NCBI GenBank assembly: GCA_963210315.1
Contig: OY723301.1
Coordinates: 124,001 to 188,000 of the forward strand
Source: Rhynchopus euleeides
Taxonomy: Eukaryota > Euglenozoa > Diplonemea > Diplonemida > Diplonemidae
Reading direction: 5' to 3'
Length of the DNA stretch: 64,000 nucleotides
Shown: positions 31,726 to 41,377 of the stretch, in pieces
How positions within the stretch are numbered: the stretch's first letter is position 1
Layout: every line of letters begins with the position of its first letter
Notes under the pieces: generated by a model
What the model saw: the letters and a program-made list of their open reading frames with translations, nothing else
Database searches by the model: none
What the model was told of the DNA's origin: nothing
Translations under genes and position numbers: made by a program

Positions 31726-34700
31726 CTACAGCCTGTCGGCGGTGTCACTGCCCTGGCTGCTGAGGGTGCTTTGCAGCGACTGCCGCGACGCGTTCACCTC
31801 GTGGCGGCGCTGCTCGAGCCGGGCCTCCATATTCTTCACAGCCAAGTCTCCATCGGCGGGTTGCTGCTGCTGCTGCTGCTGCTGAGAGGTGCGGGACGCT
31901 CGCCTCTCTATCCGCAGCAGGGCGGACTGGGTGCTGTGCGCGCTGTAGGGGTCCCGCGGCGCAGACGCCACCGACGACGTGGTGGGGTGGCTGATACGCA
32001 CCATCGGGTGCGACGCATCCCCTGACTGCTGCCTGCGCGCCGCCAGCCCGACCGCACCCCCCTCGCTGGGCGGCCGCCGCATCGACCCGCGCGGCGACTT
32101 CAGGCTGTCGCCCAGCATCGCCTCCGACTCCATCCGCTGCATCCGCGGCGAGCCGCCGCGCGGCTGCCCCCCACCTGAGGCACCAGATGTGTCGTCGTGC
32201 GACCCTCTGCTGCGAGGCAGGACCGGCTCCGCAGGCGTGTTGCTGGTGACGCTGCTGTGGCTGGCGGGCCTGAAGGCGCTGCCCTGCCTGGAGGGCGGGT
32301 TGGAGGCGTGGTGCACGCTGTCGAAGCACGACACGGAGGGGATGGCTGCGGGGAAGCTGCTGCCCTCGTTGCCCTGCTCCGCCTGGCTCGTGGCGGCGTG
32401 GGGGGCGCTGCTGTGTGCGCTGGCGCGGCGCGAGGCGAGCTGGCTGATGTGGCTGGAGGTGCGCTGCTGCTGCCTCGGGCTGTAGAGCGCGCTGCGGCCC
32501 GTGTCGTGGCGCGACATGCTGTCGGTGGTGGTGATTTCGTGCGGGCTGACCTGGTGGAAGGGTTGGCTCGCGATGCTGACGTTCCGCTTCGGGCTGATGT
32601 GGGTGCTCTGTGTGCTCTCGTGCCGCAGGATGCCTTGGCTGGTGCTGGCGTGGCGCGGCAACGCGCTGGGCACGGAGCGCGGGCTGACCTGGCTGGGCCT
32701 GCCCTCGCTCTGCCTGCTGTGGCCGCTGTCCTGCCGCAGAGCCGCCTGGTTGCTGTGGCTGGTGTGGCTGGTGTGGTGTGCGCTGCTGTGCTTGGTGGGC
32801 AGCTTCCTGCTGTCGTGGCGGGAGGGGTGGCGGCTGTGCCCTGCGGTGCTGTCGTGCCGTGGCATGCTGTGCGTGCTGTCGTGGCGCGAGGGGCTCACGC
32901 TGTGGGTGGTGTGCATGCTGTCGTGTCGCGACACCATGCTCGCGGCGCTGTGGTGCTGTGAAGGGAGGCGCGCGCTGTCGTGCCGTGAGATCTGCTGGCT
33001 GGCAGCACTTTGGTGGTTCCGAGGGCTCTGCGTGCTGTGGGCACGCTCCTGCCGCGACACATGGCTCGTGGTGCTGTGGTGCTGCGAGGGGCTGTGCGCA
33101 CTCTCATGTCGCGACGCCTTGCTTGCGCTGTCGTGCCGTGAGAGCTGCTGGCTTGCAGCACTTTGATGATTCCGAGGGCTCTGCGTACTGTGGGCACGCT
33201 CTTGCCGCGACACATGACTGTGGTGCTGCGAGGGGCTATGCGCACTCTCCTGCCTCGAGAGCTTGCTTGCGGTGCTCTGCTGAGGCTGGAAGGGCTGCCC
33301 GCTGTCGTGCCGCGACAGCTGGCTCAGGCTGTCGTGCTGACGCAGGCTCTCACGCGTTGGCTGCCTGCTGTGCGCCCCGCTGTCACTGTGCGTCGTGCGG
33401 CTCGCCTTGCTGGCATGCTGTCGCGGGCTCGGGAGGCTGTCCTGCCGCGACATGCTAGGCGCGTCCTCAGGCCTCGGAGGACTGACGCTGCGCACACTCT
33501 CATGGCGCGACACAAGGTCTGCGTTGCTGTGGTGATGCGAGGGGCTGCGTGCACTCTCCTGCACCACGTTGCTTGCGCTGTCGTGCCGTGAGATATGCTG
33601 GCTGGCAGCACTTTGGTGGTTCCGAGGGCTCTGCGTGCTGTGGGCACGCTCCTGCCGCGACACATGGCTCGTGGTGCTGTGGTGCTGCGAGGGGCTGTGC
33701 GCACTCTCATGTCGCGACGCCTTGCTTGCGCTGTCGTGCCGTGAGATCTGCTGGCTTGCAACACTCTGGTGATGGCTCGGGCTGCGTGCGTCGCAGGCCT
33801 GCTCTGCGTCCCGCTGCGAGGGGCTGCGTGCGGCGTCATGCTGCGACACGTGGTGATCCTCCAGGTCGTCCTGCTCTGTGGGGCTGCTGTGGGAGCTCTC
33901 CTTGCGCACCGACAGGTTGCTGTACGTGCTGTCCTGCCTCTTGGGCTGGTCGGGGGGGCTTGCAGGCGTGCTGCCCTGTTTGGGGCTGCTGTACGTGCTG
34001 TGGTGGGGCGTCGGGTTGGCGCCTGACGCTTGGGTCACAGCACTCTCGTTGCGGGGGAGGCCCTCGTCCTGCTTCACACTCTTGGTCACTGTGCTGTGCT
34101 GCGAGGGCGGCCGCGGTGCACTGTCGGTGCGTGCTGTGCCCCCCTGCGTGCTGGCATGGCGAGGGAAGGCACGCGACTCATACTCATCCACCTTGACACT
34201 GCGTGCCGCGATCTCCCTCTGCTGCGCTGCGATGCGTTCACTCATTCCCCGCAGCCGCTCGTTGTTGGCACGCCGCAGCTCCTCCCGTGCCGACTCCACC
34301 TTGCGTGGGGACGTTGTGCTGAAGGCCTCCCGCGGGTGCAGGTCGTGGTGCCGCCCTTCGTTCTGCAAGGCAGCACGAACACGCGGCGGCGTGGGGGGCT
34401 CGCGGGGATCGCGCTGCTCGTTGCTGCCGACACGCACCCCACCCTCCGCCGCAAGCATGTCTGCTGCCTGTGGCCTGCGCTGGGGCGACAGCGTCTTCGG
34501 CTGATAGTTCTCCGTCACATGCGCCACCAGGTCGTTGATGGCCCGCAGGTTCTGCGGAGGCAGGTAGGCGTCACGTGTCGCACTCGCAGAACCGCGCGGC
34601 GACTCCCTCCTCTTGTCGATGCCGAAGTAGCTCCGCAGGTTCAGCATCTGGTTGTCGAGCGCCTTCTCGGCAACAGCACGCTTCACCGCAGCTGGGCTCA

Positions 34701-35250
34701 TCGTATGGTACACATCGTGCCCCCCTACGGGCTGCATCTGAGGGATAAAGACGGGCGGCTCTGCCTCCCTCGGGCTCCTCTCATGCGCCCCCTGGTGTGG
34801 GCTGGGCCCGGGGGGCGGCGGCGGCGGCGGCTGTGGGTAGGGGCTTGTGGTCCCTGTGACGAGATGCCGCTCGATGTTGACCATCATGGACTGCAGGCGC
34901 TGCATGTCTCCACGGAGCTGCTCGTTCTCCTTCAGGACGAGGTCCAGCTTCTGGTCGCGGGCCCACTCGCCCTCGTCGGAGTGCTTCGGCGACACAGAAG
35001 TCGGCGACAGCGGCATCTCTGGGTAGTCGTCCTCCGGCAGCAGCACAGGTGGGTATCGGCGGCCGTAGATCTCGACATACCGCAGCAGGCGGCGTGTATG
35101 GCGCTGCGGCAGGTAGCCCTTCTCGCCCAGCAGCAGGATGTTCTGCGACAGAAGCTCGCTGGCTGTCCCCACACCCAGGTCGATGAACACACGGGCGAGC
35201 GCGTCTGGGAACTCCAGCCGGAGGTCGTCAAAGAGCGCAACGACCGACAT
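31726..35250 (-). CDS. Large Ser/His-rich repeat protein of unknown function
   Basis: 1174 residues, single exon. Residues 1-75 form a compact helical region (ALFDDLRLEFPDALARVFI) of unknown family, perhaps a LisH- or SAM-like helical module. A short coiled coil follows (near residue 100), then a Pro-rich linker. From about residue 370 to 960 the protein is built of degenerate units around SRHDS, SRHES and SQHHS, some of which form longer blocks (SPRNHQSAASQ) repeated at least three times (DNA about 32985-33170, 33165-33250 and 33590-33780). The C-terminus is Ser/Arg-rich with a Gln run. No signal peptide or membrane segment. It is likely intrinsically disordered, heavily phosphorylated and possibly cytoskeletal. 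The start is the first ATG; one upstream GTG is in frame. Confidence 0.7.
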   Translation of the reverse strand: MSVVALFDDLRLEFPDALARVFIDLGVGTASELLSQNILLLGEKGYLPQRHTRRLLRYVEIYGRRYPPVLLPEDDYPEMPLSPTSVSPKHSDEGEWARDQKLDLVLKENEQLRGDMQRLQSMMVNIERHLVTGTTSPYPQPPPPPPPGPSPHQGAHERSPREAEPPVFIPQMQPVGGHDVYHTMSPAAVKRAVAEKALDNQMLNLRSYFGIDKRRESPRGSASATRDAYLPPQNLRAINDLVAHVTENYQPKTLSPQRRPQAADMLAAEGGVRVGSNEQRDPREPPTPPRVRAALQNEGRHHDLHPREAFSTTSPRKVESAREELRRANNERLRGMSERIAAQQREIAARSVKVDEYESRAFPRHASTQGGTARTDSAPRPPSQHSTVTKSVKQDEGLPRNESAVTQASGANPTPHHSTYSSPKQGSTPASPPDQPKRQDSTYSNLSVRKESSHSSPTEQDDLEDHHVSQHDAARSPSQRDAEQACDARSPSHHQSVASQQISRHDSASKASRHESAHSPSQHHSTTSHVSRQERAHSTQSPRNHQSAASQHISRHDSASNVVQESARSPSHHHSNADLVSRHESVRSVSPPRPEDAPSMSRQDSLPSPRQHASKASRTTHSDSGAHSRQPTRESLRQHDSLSQLSRHDSGQPFQPQQSTASKLSRQESAHSPSQHHSHVSRQERAHSTQSPRNHQSAASQQLSRHDSASKASRHESAHSPSQHHSTTSHVSRQERAHSTQSPRNHQSAASQQISRHDSARLPSQHHSAASMVSRHDSMHTTHSVSPSRHDSTHSMPRHDSTAGHSRHPSRHDSRKLPTKHSSAHHTSHTSHSNQAALRQDSGHSRQSEGRPSQVSPRSVPSALPRHASTSQGILRHESTQSTHISPKRNVSIASQPFHQVSPHEITTTDSMSRHDTGRSALYSPRQQQRTSSHISQLASRRASAHSSAPHAATSQAEQGNEGSSFPAAIPSVSCFDSVHHASNPPSRQGSAFRPASHSSVTSNTPAEPVLPRSRGSHDDTSGASGGGQPRGGSPRMQRMESEAMLGDSLKSPRGSMRRPPSEGGAVGLAARRQQSGDASHPMVRISHPTTSSVASAPRDPYSAHSTQSALLRIERRASRTSQQQQQQQQPADGDLAVKNMEARLEQRRHEVNASRQSLQSTLSSQGSDTADRL

Positions 35251-35680
35251 GATTGCGAAGCAGTGCACCACCGCTCCCTGCACAGATCACCAACCACACG
35301 AGTCCCGCCCTAAGGGCCATCTGCGGGTTTGGCGGGGTGGTGTGGCTTGCCTGACTGAGCCTAGGGGGCTCTCAAATGAGCAAAGGGATGGGTGTGGGTG
35401 TGGGGGGAGGGGGGCTGGGGCTGCACCTGCCTTCTGCGTTTTCAAGAGGACAAAGGGAAGCGCGCATTGCCCTGCACGTGGCGGCACTTTCAGGCAAACA
35501 TGCACGAATCTTCTTGTTTTTTGCGATAGTGCGGGCAACACACCCCCGAGCAGCCCCACGGGGCCCGGCTCTCGGTGCGCCACCCCCACTGCATCACACA
35601 CGTTGCAACTGCCCGACGCACCGAGTGGACTCGGATGCAATCTACTCCAACCAACACAGAAAGACAAGATGGCGCTGCCG
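35251..35680. other. Intergenic region
   Basis: About 430 bp with no protein-like frame and no recognised RNA or repeat. It includes a tgggtgtgggg-rich stretch near 35390. Confidence 0.5.
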
Positions 35681-36184
35681 TCACAGCTTCGCCTCCCCCG
35701 TGGGGCGGCCCCGACGCAGGAGGTAGCGGTGCTCGCCCTCCAGCACACGCACGCCGTCCTGGTTGCGCACGATAGCCTGCATCACCACGACCCCTGTGGT
35801 GCGCTGCTCGAGAAGCTCCGCCACGACAAGCTCGCTGTACAGCGTGTCGCCTGCATGCACGGGCTTCAGGAACTTGCAGGAGAGACCGACGAACCCGATG
35901 AGGCTGGCTGACACCCGCGCAGGGAAGTCGCCTGCCCCTGCTGCAGTCTGGATCAGCACCTGCATCCCGTGAGCCAGCATGTCCTTGTGGCCGATTGACT
36001 TGCAGTACACCCGGTCGTAGTGGATGGGGTCGTTGTCGCCAGAAGCCAGCGAAAATGCGGCAAAGAGCGCCTCCGTCTGCGTGCGCGACGGGAGTGGGAA
36101 CCGCATCCCGACCTGCAGGTCTTCAAATGCAAGCGCCTGTATGCCCTTGCGGTGGTCCGCCGGGGTCCATCCATCGGCAGACAT
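35681..36184 (-). CDS. MaoC-type (hot-dog fold) hydratase/dehydratase
   Basis: 167 residues, single exon, about the size of a stand-alone (R)-specific enoyl-CoA hydratase. The hydratase-2 signature SLASGDNDPIHYD carries the catalytic Asp and His. Further on, GHKDMLAHGMQ and FLKPVHAGDTL match the usual hot-dog helix and strand. It should add water to, or remove it from, an acyl thioester. Candidate pathways are mitochondrial fatty acid synthesis, peroxisomal beta-oxidation or polyketide metabolism. No clear mitochondrial presequence or peroxisomal C-terminal signal is visible (the end is EAKL). The neighbours give no pathway clue. Confidence 0.85.
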   Translation of the reverse strand: MSADGWTPADHRKGIQALAFEDLQVGMRFPLPSRTQTEALFAAFSLASGDNDPIHYDRVYCKSIGHKDMLAHGMQVLIQTAAGAGDFPARVSASLIGFVGLSCKFLKPVHAGDTLYSELVVAELLEQRTTGVVVMQAIVRNQDGVRVLEGEHRYLLRRGRPTGEAKL

Positions 36185-37210
36185 CTTCCCCCACCCCCTC
36201 CCCTGCGTCGGGTGGTGGCTAACCGCAGTCCTCTTGCACACACGTTTGTCTCCTTCTGTTTGTTGGAGTGTAGGGTTGCACCGATCCACTGTGTGGCACC
36301 AGGCAATGCGTGGCACAAACCCGCATGATGATGCTATCGTTGGCCCTTTTTTTGAACGATTTGAACGATTTTTGGCCGTGTTCGTCGCGTTTTTTTCTTT
36401 GCTAGATTGCTAGAGTATTTTCGCAGTCACTGAAACTAAAAAGACTTCGCAGCAGTGTGTTTGTTTGGCATCGTCCTCCCTGCACACCTTTCGCACAAAA
36501 CACCAAAAACGGGCCCACCCTTCAAGTGAGACTTGGGGTCGCGCCGAGACACACACCAGCAGCACTGCTCTTGAGGTGACCCCCACTGCCCACCACCACA
36601 CACAGGGGTTTTAACTCTCACCTTCTCCTTTTGCCCCCCGTCCCCCGAATTGTCAGGGCACCACACTGCCGTGAGACTACACAATTTGGCCCCGAACACG
36701 GTGTGCCTTACACGGGGTCGCCGTGTGCACACGTGGACCCCAGCTAGGGGCCTCTACTCCCACGAGCCTCGTCTGGAGCGAGGCTCGGCTAGGGGGTATT
36801 AAGACACCCCCCTGCTCGGGCAGGCTGGAGTCCACCGTGCAGTGTACGAGCTGCAGCGCCTGACGTCGCCGCCGCTCCGAGCGGTGGATCGTCAACAACC
36901 TGCCTGACATTCTAAGCAATCGTCTCTACAACACATAACAGACGCGGGACCGAGACTGCGAATCCCTCCATGGCCATTCTTACTCTCAATGAATAGCCAG
37001 CACAGCACTGCACGGTGCACGAACCCCAGCTGTATTACAGGAGACACACACACGCGGGCCGGGGGGGGGGCACGAAGAGTGCGCGTCGAACCCGGTGTCG
37101 TGTTGGGGAAACCTTCAGAGGGGATGTGCTATAGTCTCAGGGCTAGCACCGCCTTCAAGATCATTCTCCACAACACACCGTGCCACACACACACACACAC
37201 ACACACAAGC
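36185..37210. other. Gene-free region with repeat fragments
   Basis: About 1 kb without a convincing gene. A stretch at 36352-36380 recurs, inverted, near 54780. Positions 37053-37207 are a diverged partial copy of the repeat that follows, ending in a (CA)n run. A minus-strand frame at 36677-36919 is open but has no recognised motif. Confidence 0.5.
37053..37207 (+). repeat. Diverged 3' fragment of the 350-bp repeat
   Basis: Matches the last ~140 bp of the two full repeats that follow (positions 37419-37560 of the first), with the same order of blocks (cgcgg..ccgg, acgaagagt, gtcgaa.ccggtgtc, caccgcctt) and a longer CA tail. It is clearly diverged, so it is older than the other two. Confidence 0.7.
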
Positions 37211-37560
37211 CCTCAAGACTCTTGGAGCGGCCTGACTATTTAGTGTCTTTGTCGCAGCAAGGGGGCGATATATACCGATTTTTTATTGATTTCACGTGTC
37301 AGTGTTTGACTTTTTCGCAACTTCATTTCTTCCTTTTCTCCCTCTCCAACCCCACCCGTGACACCACCAGGGTTTAGCTAGCCCTGGTCCGATTATCCCC
37401 GGTTCTTCGCTGAAGAGACGCGGCCGGGGGGAGGGGTACGAAGAGTACGCGTCGAAACCGGTGTCACGTCGTGTTGGGGAATCCTTCGGGAGTGCGATAC
37501 TGAAGGGGAGGTGCTACTGCCCGTGCAGGGCGACACCGCCTTAAAACTTGATAACCACAC
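37211..37560 (+). repeat. 350-bp dispersed/tandem repeat, copy 1
   Basis: Begins cctcaagactcttg and ends in a CA-rich tail after caccgccttaaaac. It is nearly the same as the copy at 38010. Blocks resembling Pol III A and B boxes (tagctagccctgg, gcgtcgaaaccgg) and the tail make a SINE-like or small-RNA origin possible, but not shown. Direction is arbitrary. Confidence 0.85.
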
Positions 37561-38009
37561 ACAAACCCTCAAAATCCCCCAGGCCTGATGAGCAAACCCC
37601 CCTGCCCCATGTTGTGATTTCCTTTCTACCTTGCACAAAACATCCCATTTGCCCCTTTTCTTCCTTCGAAAGTGTTGTGACTACCCCCCCTTCCCCACCC
37701 CTCGGGAGTGCCACTCCTCTGGTGGTTAAAAGTGACCCGCCGTTGTGCCTTCGGCATCTGTTGCGTGTGCCGTCGTATGCTTCCTATGCACTAGTTATAG
37801 CTATCCGGGGGCGGCCTGCTGTCGCACCAGTGGGCTGCCCCACCTCTGCACCCTCGGTTTTTAAGATGTTCGCCACAGCGGAGAATGATCCCCTTCTCTG
37901 TGGCGATCGAGCCAAGCTGGACGAGGTTCGCCTTCGGGCGAAGGTCATGTGGGCGGACAAAAGGTGCCTGCTCCTGAGACTCATCAGCAACCTGTTTCTT
38001 CCTTCAAGT
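37561..38009. other. Unique sequence between the two 350-bp repeats
   Basis: About 450 bp, low in repeats, with no gene I recognise. It contains several short local inverted repeats (for example gttcgccttcgggcgaa). Confidence 0.5.
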
Positions 38010-38359
38010 CCTCAAGACTCTTGAAGCGGCCTGACTATTTAGTGTCTTCGTCGCAGCAAGGGGGCGATATATACCGCCTTTTTATTGATTTCACGTGTCA
38101 GTGTTTGACTTTTTCGCAACTTCATTACTTCCTTTTCTCCCTCTCCAACCCCACCCGTGACACCACCAGGGTTTAGCTAGCCCTGGTCCGATTATCCCCG
38201 GTTCTTCGCTGAAGAGACGCGGCCGGGGGGAGGGGTACGAAGAGTACGCGTCGAAACCGGTGTCACGCCGTGTTGGGGAATCCTTCGGGAGTGCGATACT
38301 GAAGGGGAGGTGCTACTGCCCGTGCAGGGCGACACCGCCTTAAAACTTTATAACCACAC
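38010..38359 (+). repeat. 350-bp dispersed/tandem repeat, copy 2
   Basis: Same length and nearly the same sequence as the copy starting 799 bp upstream, with only scattered single-base differences. The CA tail here is longer. Confidence 0.85.
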
Positions 38360-39208
38360 ACACACACACATACAAACAAACAGATTCGGACAAGGCTCAG
38401 ACATGCAGAAAAGGTGTGAGCCGAGAGAAGAGCGACACTAGAGAAAGAAGACTCACCCCGAGCAGCGCTACAGACGCACGTCAAGCCTCTCTCTGTCACT
38501 TGCTTGCATTGACGCATCAGCCATGCATGCAAGCAGGCGATGCCCCCCTCCTTCCCTAGCATATACACTGTTATCTCAGAATGACGGATTTGTCAGCATG
38601 TCAGAGGTGCCGTGCAGCACGACAAGACATAGCGACAACACAAAACACCCCCTCTGGCAGCCCCCTGTGGCATCAGGTGCGGTTGTCCAAGTGACGGCAA
38701 GCGGCACACAGGCCACCTCTCGTTGACCCGCTGACCACCGCGTGCGTGGGGGTCTGGGGCGCACCCCAGAATGAACAACGCAGACGACACCCACCTCCAC
38801 GCCCTGCCTGTGGGATGCGCGGCAAAGGTCGCACCCCTCAGCCTCAGCGGGGCACCTTGTTGTGGTCGCAACGGTGCAAATGGTGCCCTGGTGCTGGCAA
38901 CAGGGTGCCGGTGCCTGAATGGCATTGGTTACGATCGTGACACGATGCGAAGTGTTCGGGGGAGGGGGAAAGCGTCGTGATCGTGAATCACGTCGCTTGG
39001 TCACGACGCAATCACGAACGTGAACCAGCCACTGTGGTCGGCGGAGTAAAATCGGTGATGCGGTGATGCGGTTGTCACGTCTGCGGCACACCCACCATCC
39101 ACCCGCATCGATCTGTGCACATTCCGCCTGGGGACAGCTTCGCCCCGTGATGTGGCAGCTTCCAGACTGGTGGGAAGCTGCCAGGTGGCAGGTCGAGTTG
39201 CTGACGCC
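38360..39208. other. Gene-free region
   Basis: About 850 bp after the second repeat. No protein-like frame. A cluster of short inverted repeats around cgtgatcgtgaatcacg and gtcacgac lies at 38935-39025. Confidence 0.5.
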
Positions 39209-41071
39209 TCAGCAGGTCCAGGTGAAGTCGAGGCTGCCACGCATAGCACCTCCCGACACTGAGAGACCCAGGACAATGGTCGCAGCGAAGATACCCAGCA
39301 TCGCAGAGCGGGACGGGCGCATGCGCGCGGTCACCAGCAGGATGCCGGACAGCAGCAGCCAGAAGGGCACCGCCATGCCGCAGCTCTTCGGCTGCAGAGG
39401 GGTGGAGAGCACGTCCGGTGTGCCTGCAGCCACACCATTCGGCATGGGTGTGGCGCTGGGCACGCGTGCTTCCGGCTTGACGGTTGCAGGCAGTGCAGTC
39501 GCGCTGCTTGCATCCTTCCCGGCGCGGTGTGCCGACATGCGTTCGGTGCCGCTGAGGGAGCCACACCCGTTTTGGTAGGGTGCGTTCAAGTGGCCTTGCA
39601 CGCGTGTCATGTATTGGCGTGCCGTGCTGCAGGAGAGGCCTGTGCTCGGGGTGCCCTTGCGGTAGATTTGGAAGTCGTCTGCGAGGGTGTTGGGGTGGGT
39701 GCCGTTGGCCCTGGCAGGGACAGGCGTGTAGTGGGAGTCGTCCCACACCCGGCTCATTAAGGCGGCGAACAGCTGCAGCGAGCGCACCTGGTTGCGCACC
39801 GTCAGGTGTTCCTTGAAGTACAGCGCGGCCTGGCGCGACATCTCCTCTGCAGCCGCGTCGTTCTCGCGCAGCCACTGCAGGCCCTGCGTCAGGGAGTCTT
39901 TGAAGGAGGCGAGGCTGCTGTTCAGCTCGATGTAGTGCACCATGGGCACCACGTCCTTGCTGAAGAACTGCTCGTACTCCGACTCCAGCGACACCACGAC
40001 ACCCGGCGCCGCGAAGAAGTTGAAGAAGCGCGTGACTGCACCGATGCCGTCCGTCACCATCAGCGGCTTGTAGTGCGTCTGGTCGGCGTACCCGCTGCTG
40101 CAGCCCATGCCGGTGCGGCACATCGTCTTGTTGTCAGGCATGTTGTGGAAGTAAGGCGTCTGCGGGTCACTGTGGAAGCGGCTCGCAAATCGCAGGCACT
40201 TATCGCCGCACCCGCTGAAAGCAAAATCAGTGTCTTTCACGAGACCGAGTGCAGAGATGAAGCCGAGAGCCGCACGCAGCGGCGACTGCGGATAGAGCGA
40301 CCCACGGAAGAAGGCTGTGTTGTTCAGCTCGTCCCAACGCGGCATTGGGCTCGGCAGCACAAACGTATGCAGCCACGGCGACGTCGGCACCACGATGTGG
40401 TGGTCGCACTCCTTGCTCTTCGAGTAGCTGGCGAGAGGCAGGTGCGTGTAGGGGTCGTCCTTCACATTGGGGTAGATGAACGGATCTGCCATGCACCCAT
40501 CCCCCACCAAGGCAACCATCTCGAACGTCTTCCCTGCAAAGGCACCCAGGTCTGCCGCAAAGGCGTTGAACGCAGCCCAGTGTGTGACCATCGCCATGAC
40601 GGTCCACCCCTTGCCCACCTCGCCGAACTGCGTCAACACGCCGTCCTCCACACGCGCCCACACGCCGAAGAGGTGGATGTTGGGATTCAGCAGCTTCACG
40701 ACACGCATCACGTCCTTCCTCGAGAAGCGGGTCCCGTCCTTGACGGGGTGGAAGCGCAGAAGGTCGTCAGCCATGCTCTTGCCACGGCGCATGCATACAC
40801 TCCACTCGTCGGGCACCACGTCGGAGGGGCGGGCACGCGAGGCAGGCTCGCACGTCTCTGTGATGGCCTGTGCCAGGGAGGGGTGTGCATCTTTGAAGCC
40901 CTGTAGCGGGTGCGTATCACGCTCAGCTTTCAGGCGGCGCAGCCCGCTGCTGCGCGCCTCGTTGCCTGTGGGGCAGCCGCCGCTGGGCTCGCTGCAGATG
41001 AAGGGGTGGCAGGCACACGGCACGGCGCACAGCAGGCCCAGCAGGCAGAGGCGCACAGCGCCTGCCATCAT
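39209..41071 (-). CDS. GT90 (CAP10/POGLUT-like) glycosyltransferase, membrane-associated
   Basis: 620 residues, single exon. An N-terminal hydrophobic stretch (residues 1-21) acts as signal peptide or anchor. Residues about 100-450 match the GT90 family: a conserved FFRGSLY block (254-260), the SSGYADQTHYKPLMVTDG region (to 342), the FFNFFAAPGVVVSLESEYEQFF segment, and the C-terminal helix with LQWLREND. These enzymes move glucose, xylose or related sugars from nucleotide sugars to proteins or glycans in the ER or Golgi. Residues about 545-605 contain two hydrophobic stretches, an extra C-terminal membrane region unusual for POGLUT-type members. The tail ends in FTWTC, without an ER-retention signal. 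The substrate cannot be told from the sequence. Confidence 0.82.
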   Translation of the reverse strand: MMAGAVRLCLLGLLCAVPCACHPFICSEPSGGCPTGNEARSSGLRRLKAERDTHPLQGFKDAHPSLAQAITETCEPASRARPSDVVPDEWSVCMRRGKSMADDLLRFHPVKDGTRFSRKDVMRVVKLLNPNIHLFGVWARVEDGVLTQFGEVGKGWTVMAMVTHWAAFNAFAADLGAFAGKTFEMVALVGDGCMADPFIYPNVKDDPYTHLPLASYSKSKECDHHIVVPTSPWLHTFVLPSPMPRWDELNNTAFFRGSLYPQSPLRAALGFISALGLVKDTDFAFSGCGDKCLRFASRFHSDPQTPYFHNMPDNKTMCRTGMGCSSGYADQTHYKPLMVTDGIGAVTRFFNFFAAPGVVVSLESEYEQFFSKDVVPMVHYIELNSSLASFKDSLTQGLQWLRENDAAAEEMSRQAALYFKEHLTVRNQVRSLQLFAALMSRVWDDSHYTPVPARANGTHPNTLADDFQIYRKGTPSTGLSCSTARQYMTRVQGHLNAPYQNGCGSLSGTERMSAHRAGKDASSATALPATVKPEARVPSATPMPNGVAAGTPDVLSTPLQPKSCGMAVPFWLLLSGILLVTARMRPSRSAMLGIFAATIVLGLSVSGGAMRGSLDFTWTC

Positions 41072-41377
41072 TGTGTGATCGCCTGTGAGAGCGGTGGTGG
41101 TGGTGGTGGTGGTGGGTGGTCAACCCTACATTAAAGCGGGCTGAAACACCCCCCGACAGACAGCGAGATTCACCAGCCAGGGGTTCTCTTCGGGGGTGGG
41201 GTGCGCCGCCATTTCCGCCAAATTTTTGACACAACTTTCGGCGCAAAAAAAACTCTTCTTTCTCACTAAAGGGAGAAGAATCAGCAACCAAAACCGACAC
41301 CCCCCTCCCCCCAGCTCCGGAAGGAGCGGGGGGCGGGTGAGGGTGTGTGTGTGTGTGTGTGGGGGGGGTGTTGGGCC
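41072..41377. other. Intergenic region
   Basis: About 305 bp with (tg)n and (ggt)n microsatellites at 41098-41120 and 41342-41370. No gene. Confidence 0.5.

Noticed and set aside
37083..37100. tRNA-like B-box sequence (gtcgaacccggtgtc)
   Set aside because: No acceptor or anticodon stem can be folded around it; kept only as a possible SINE feature.
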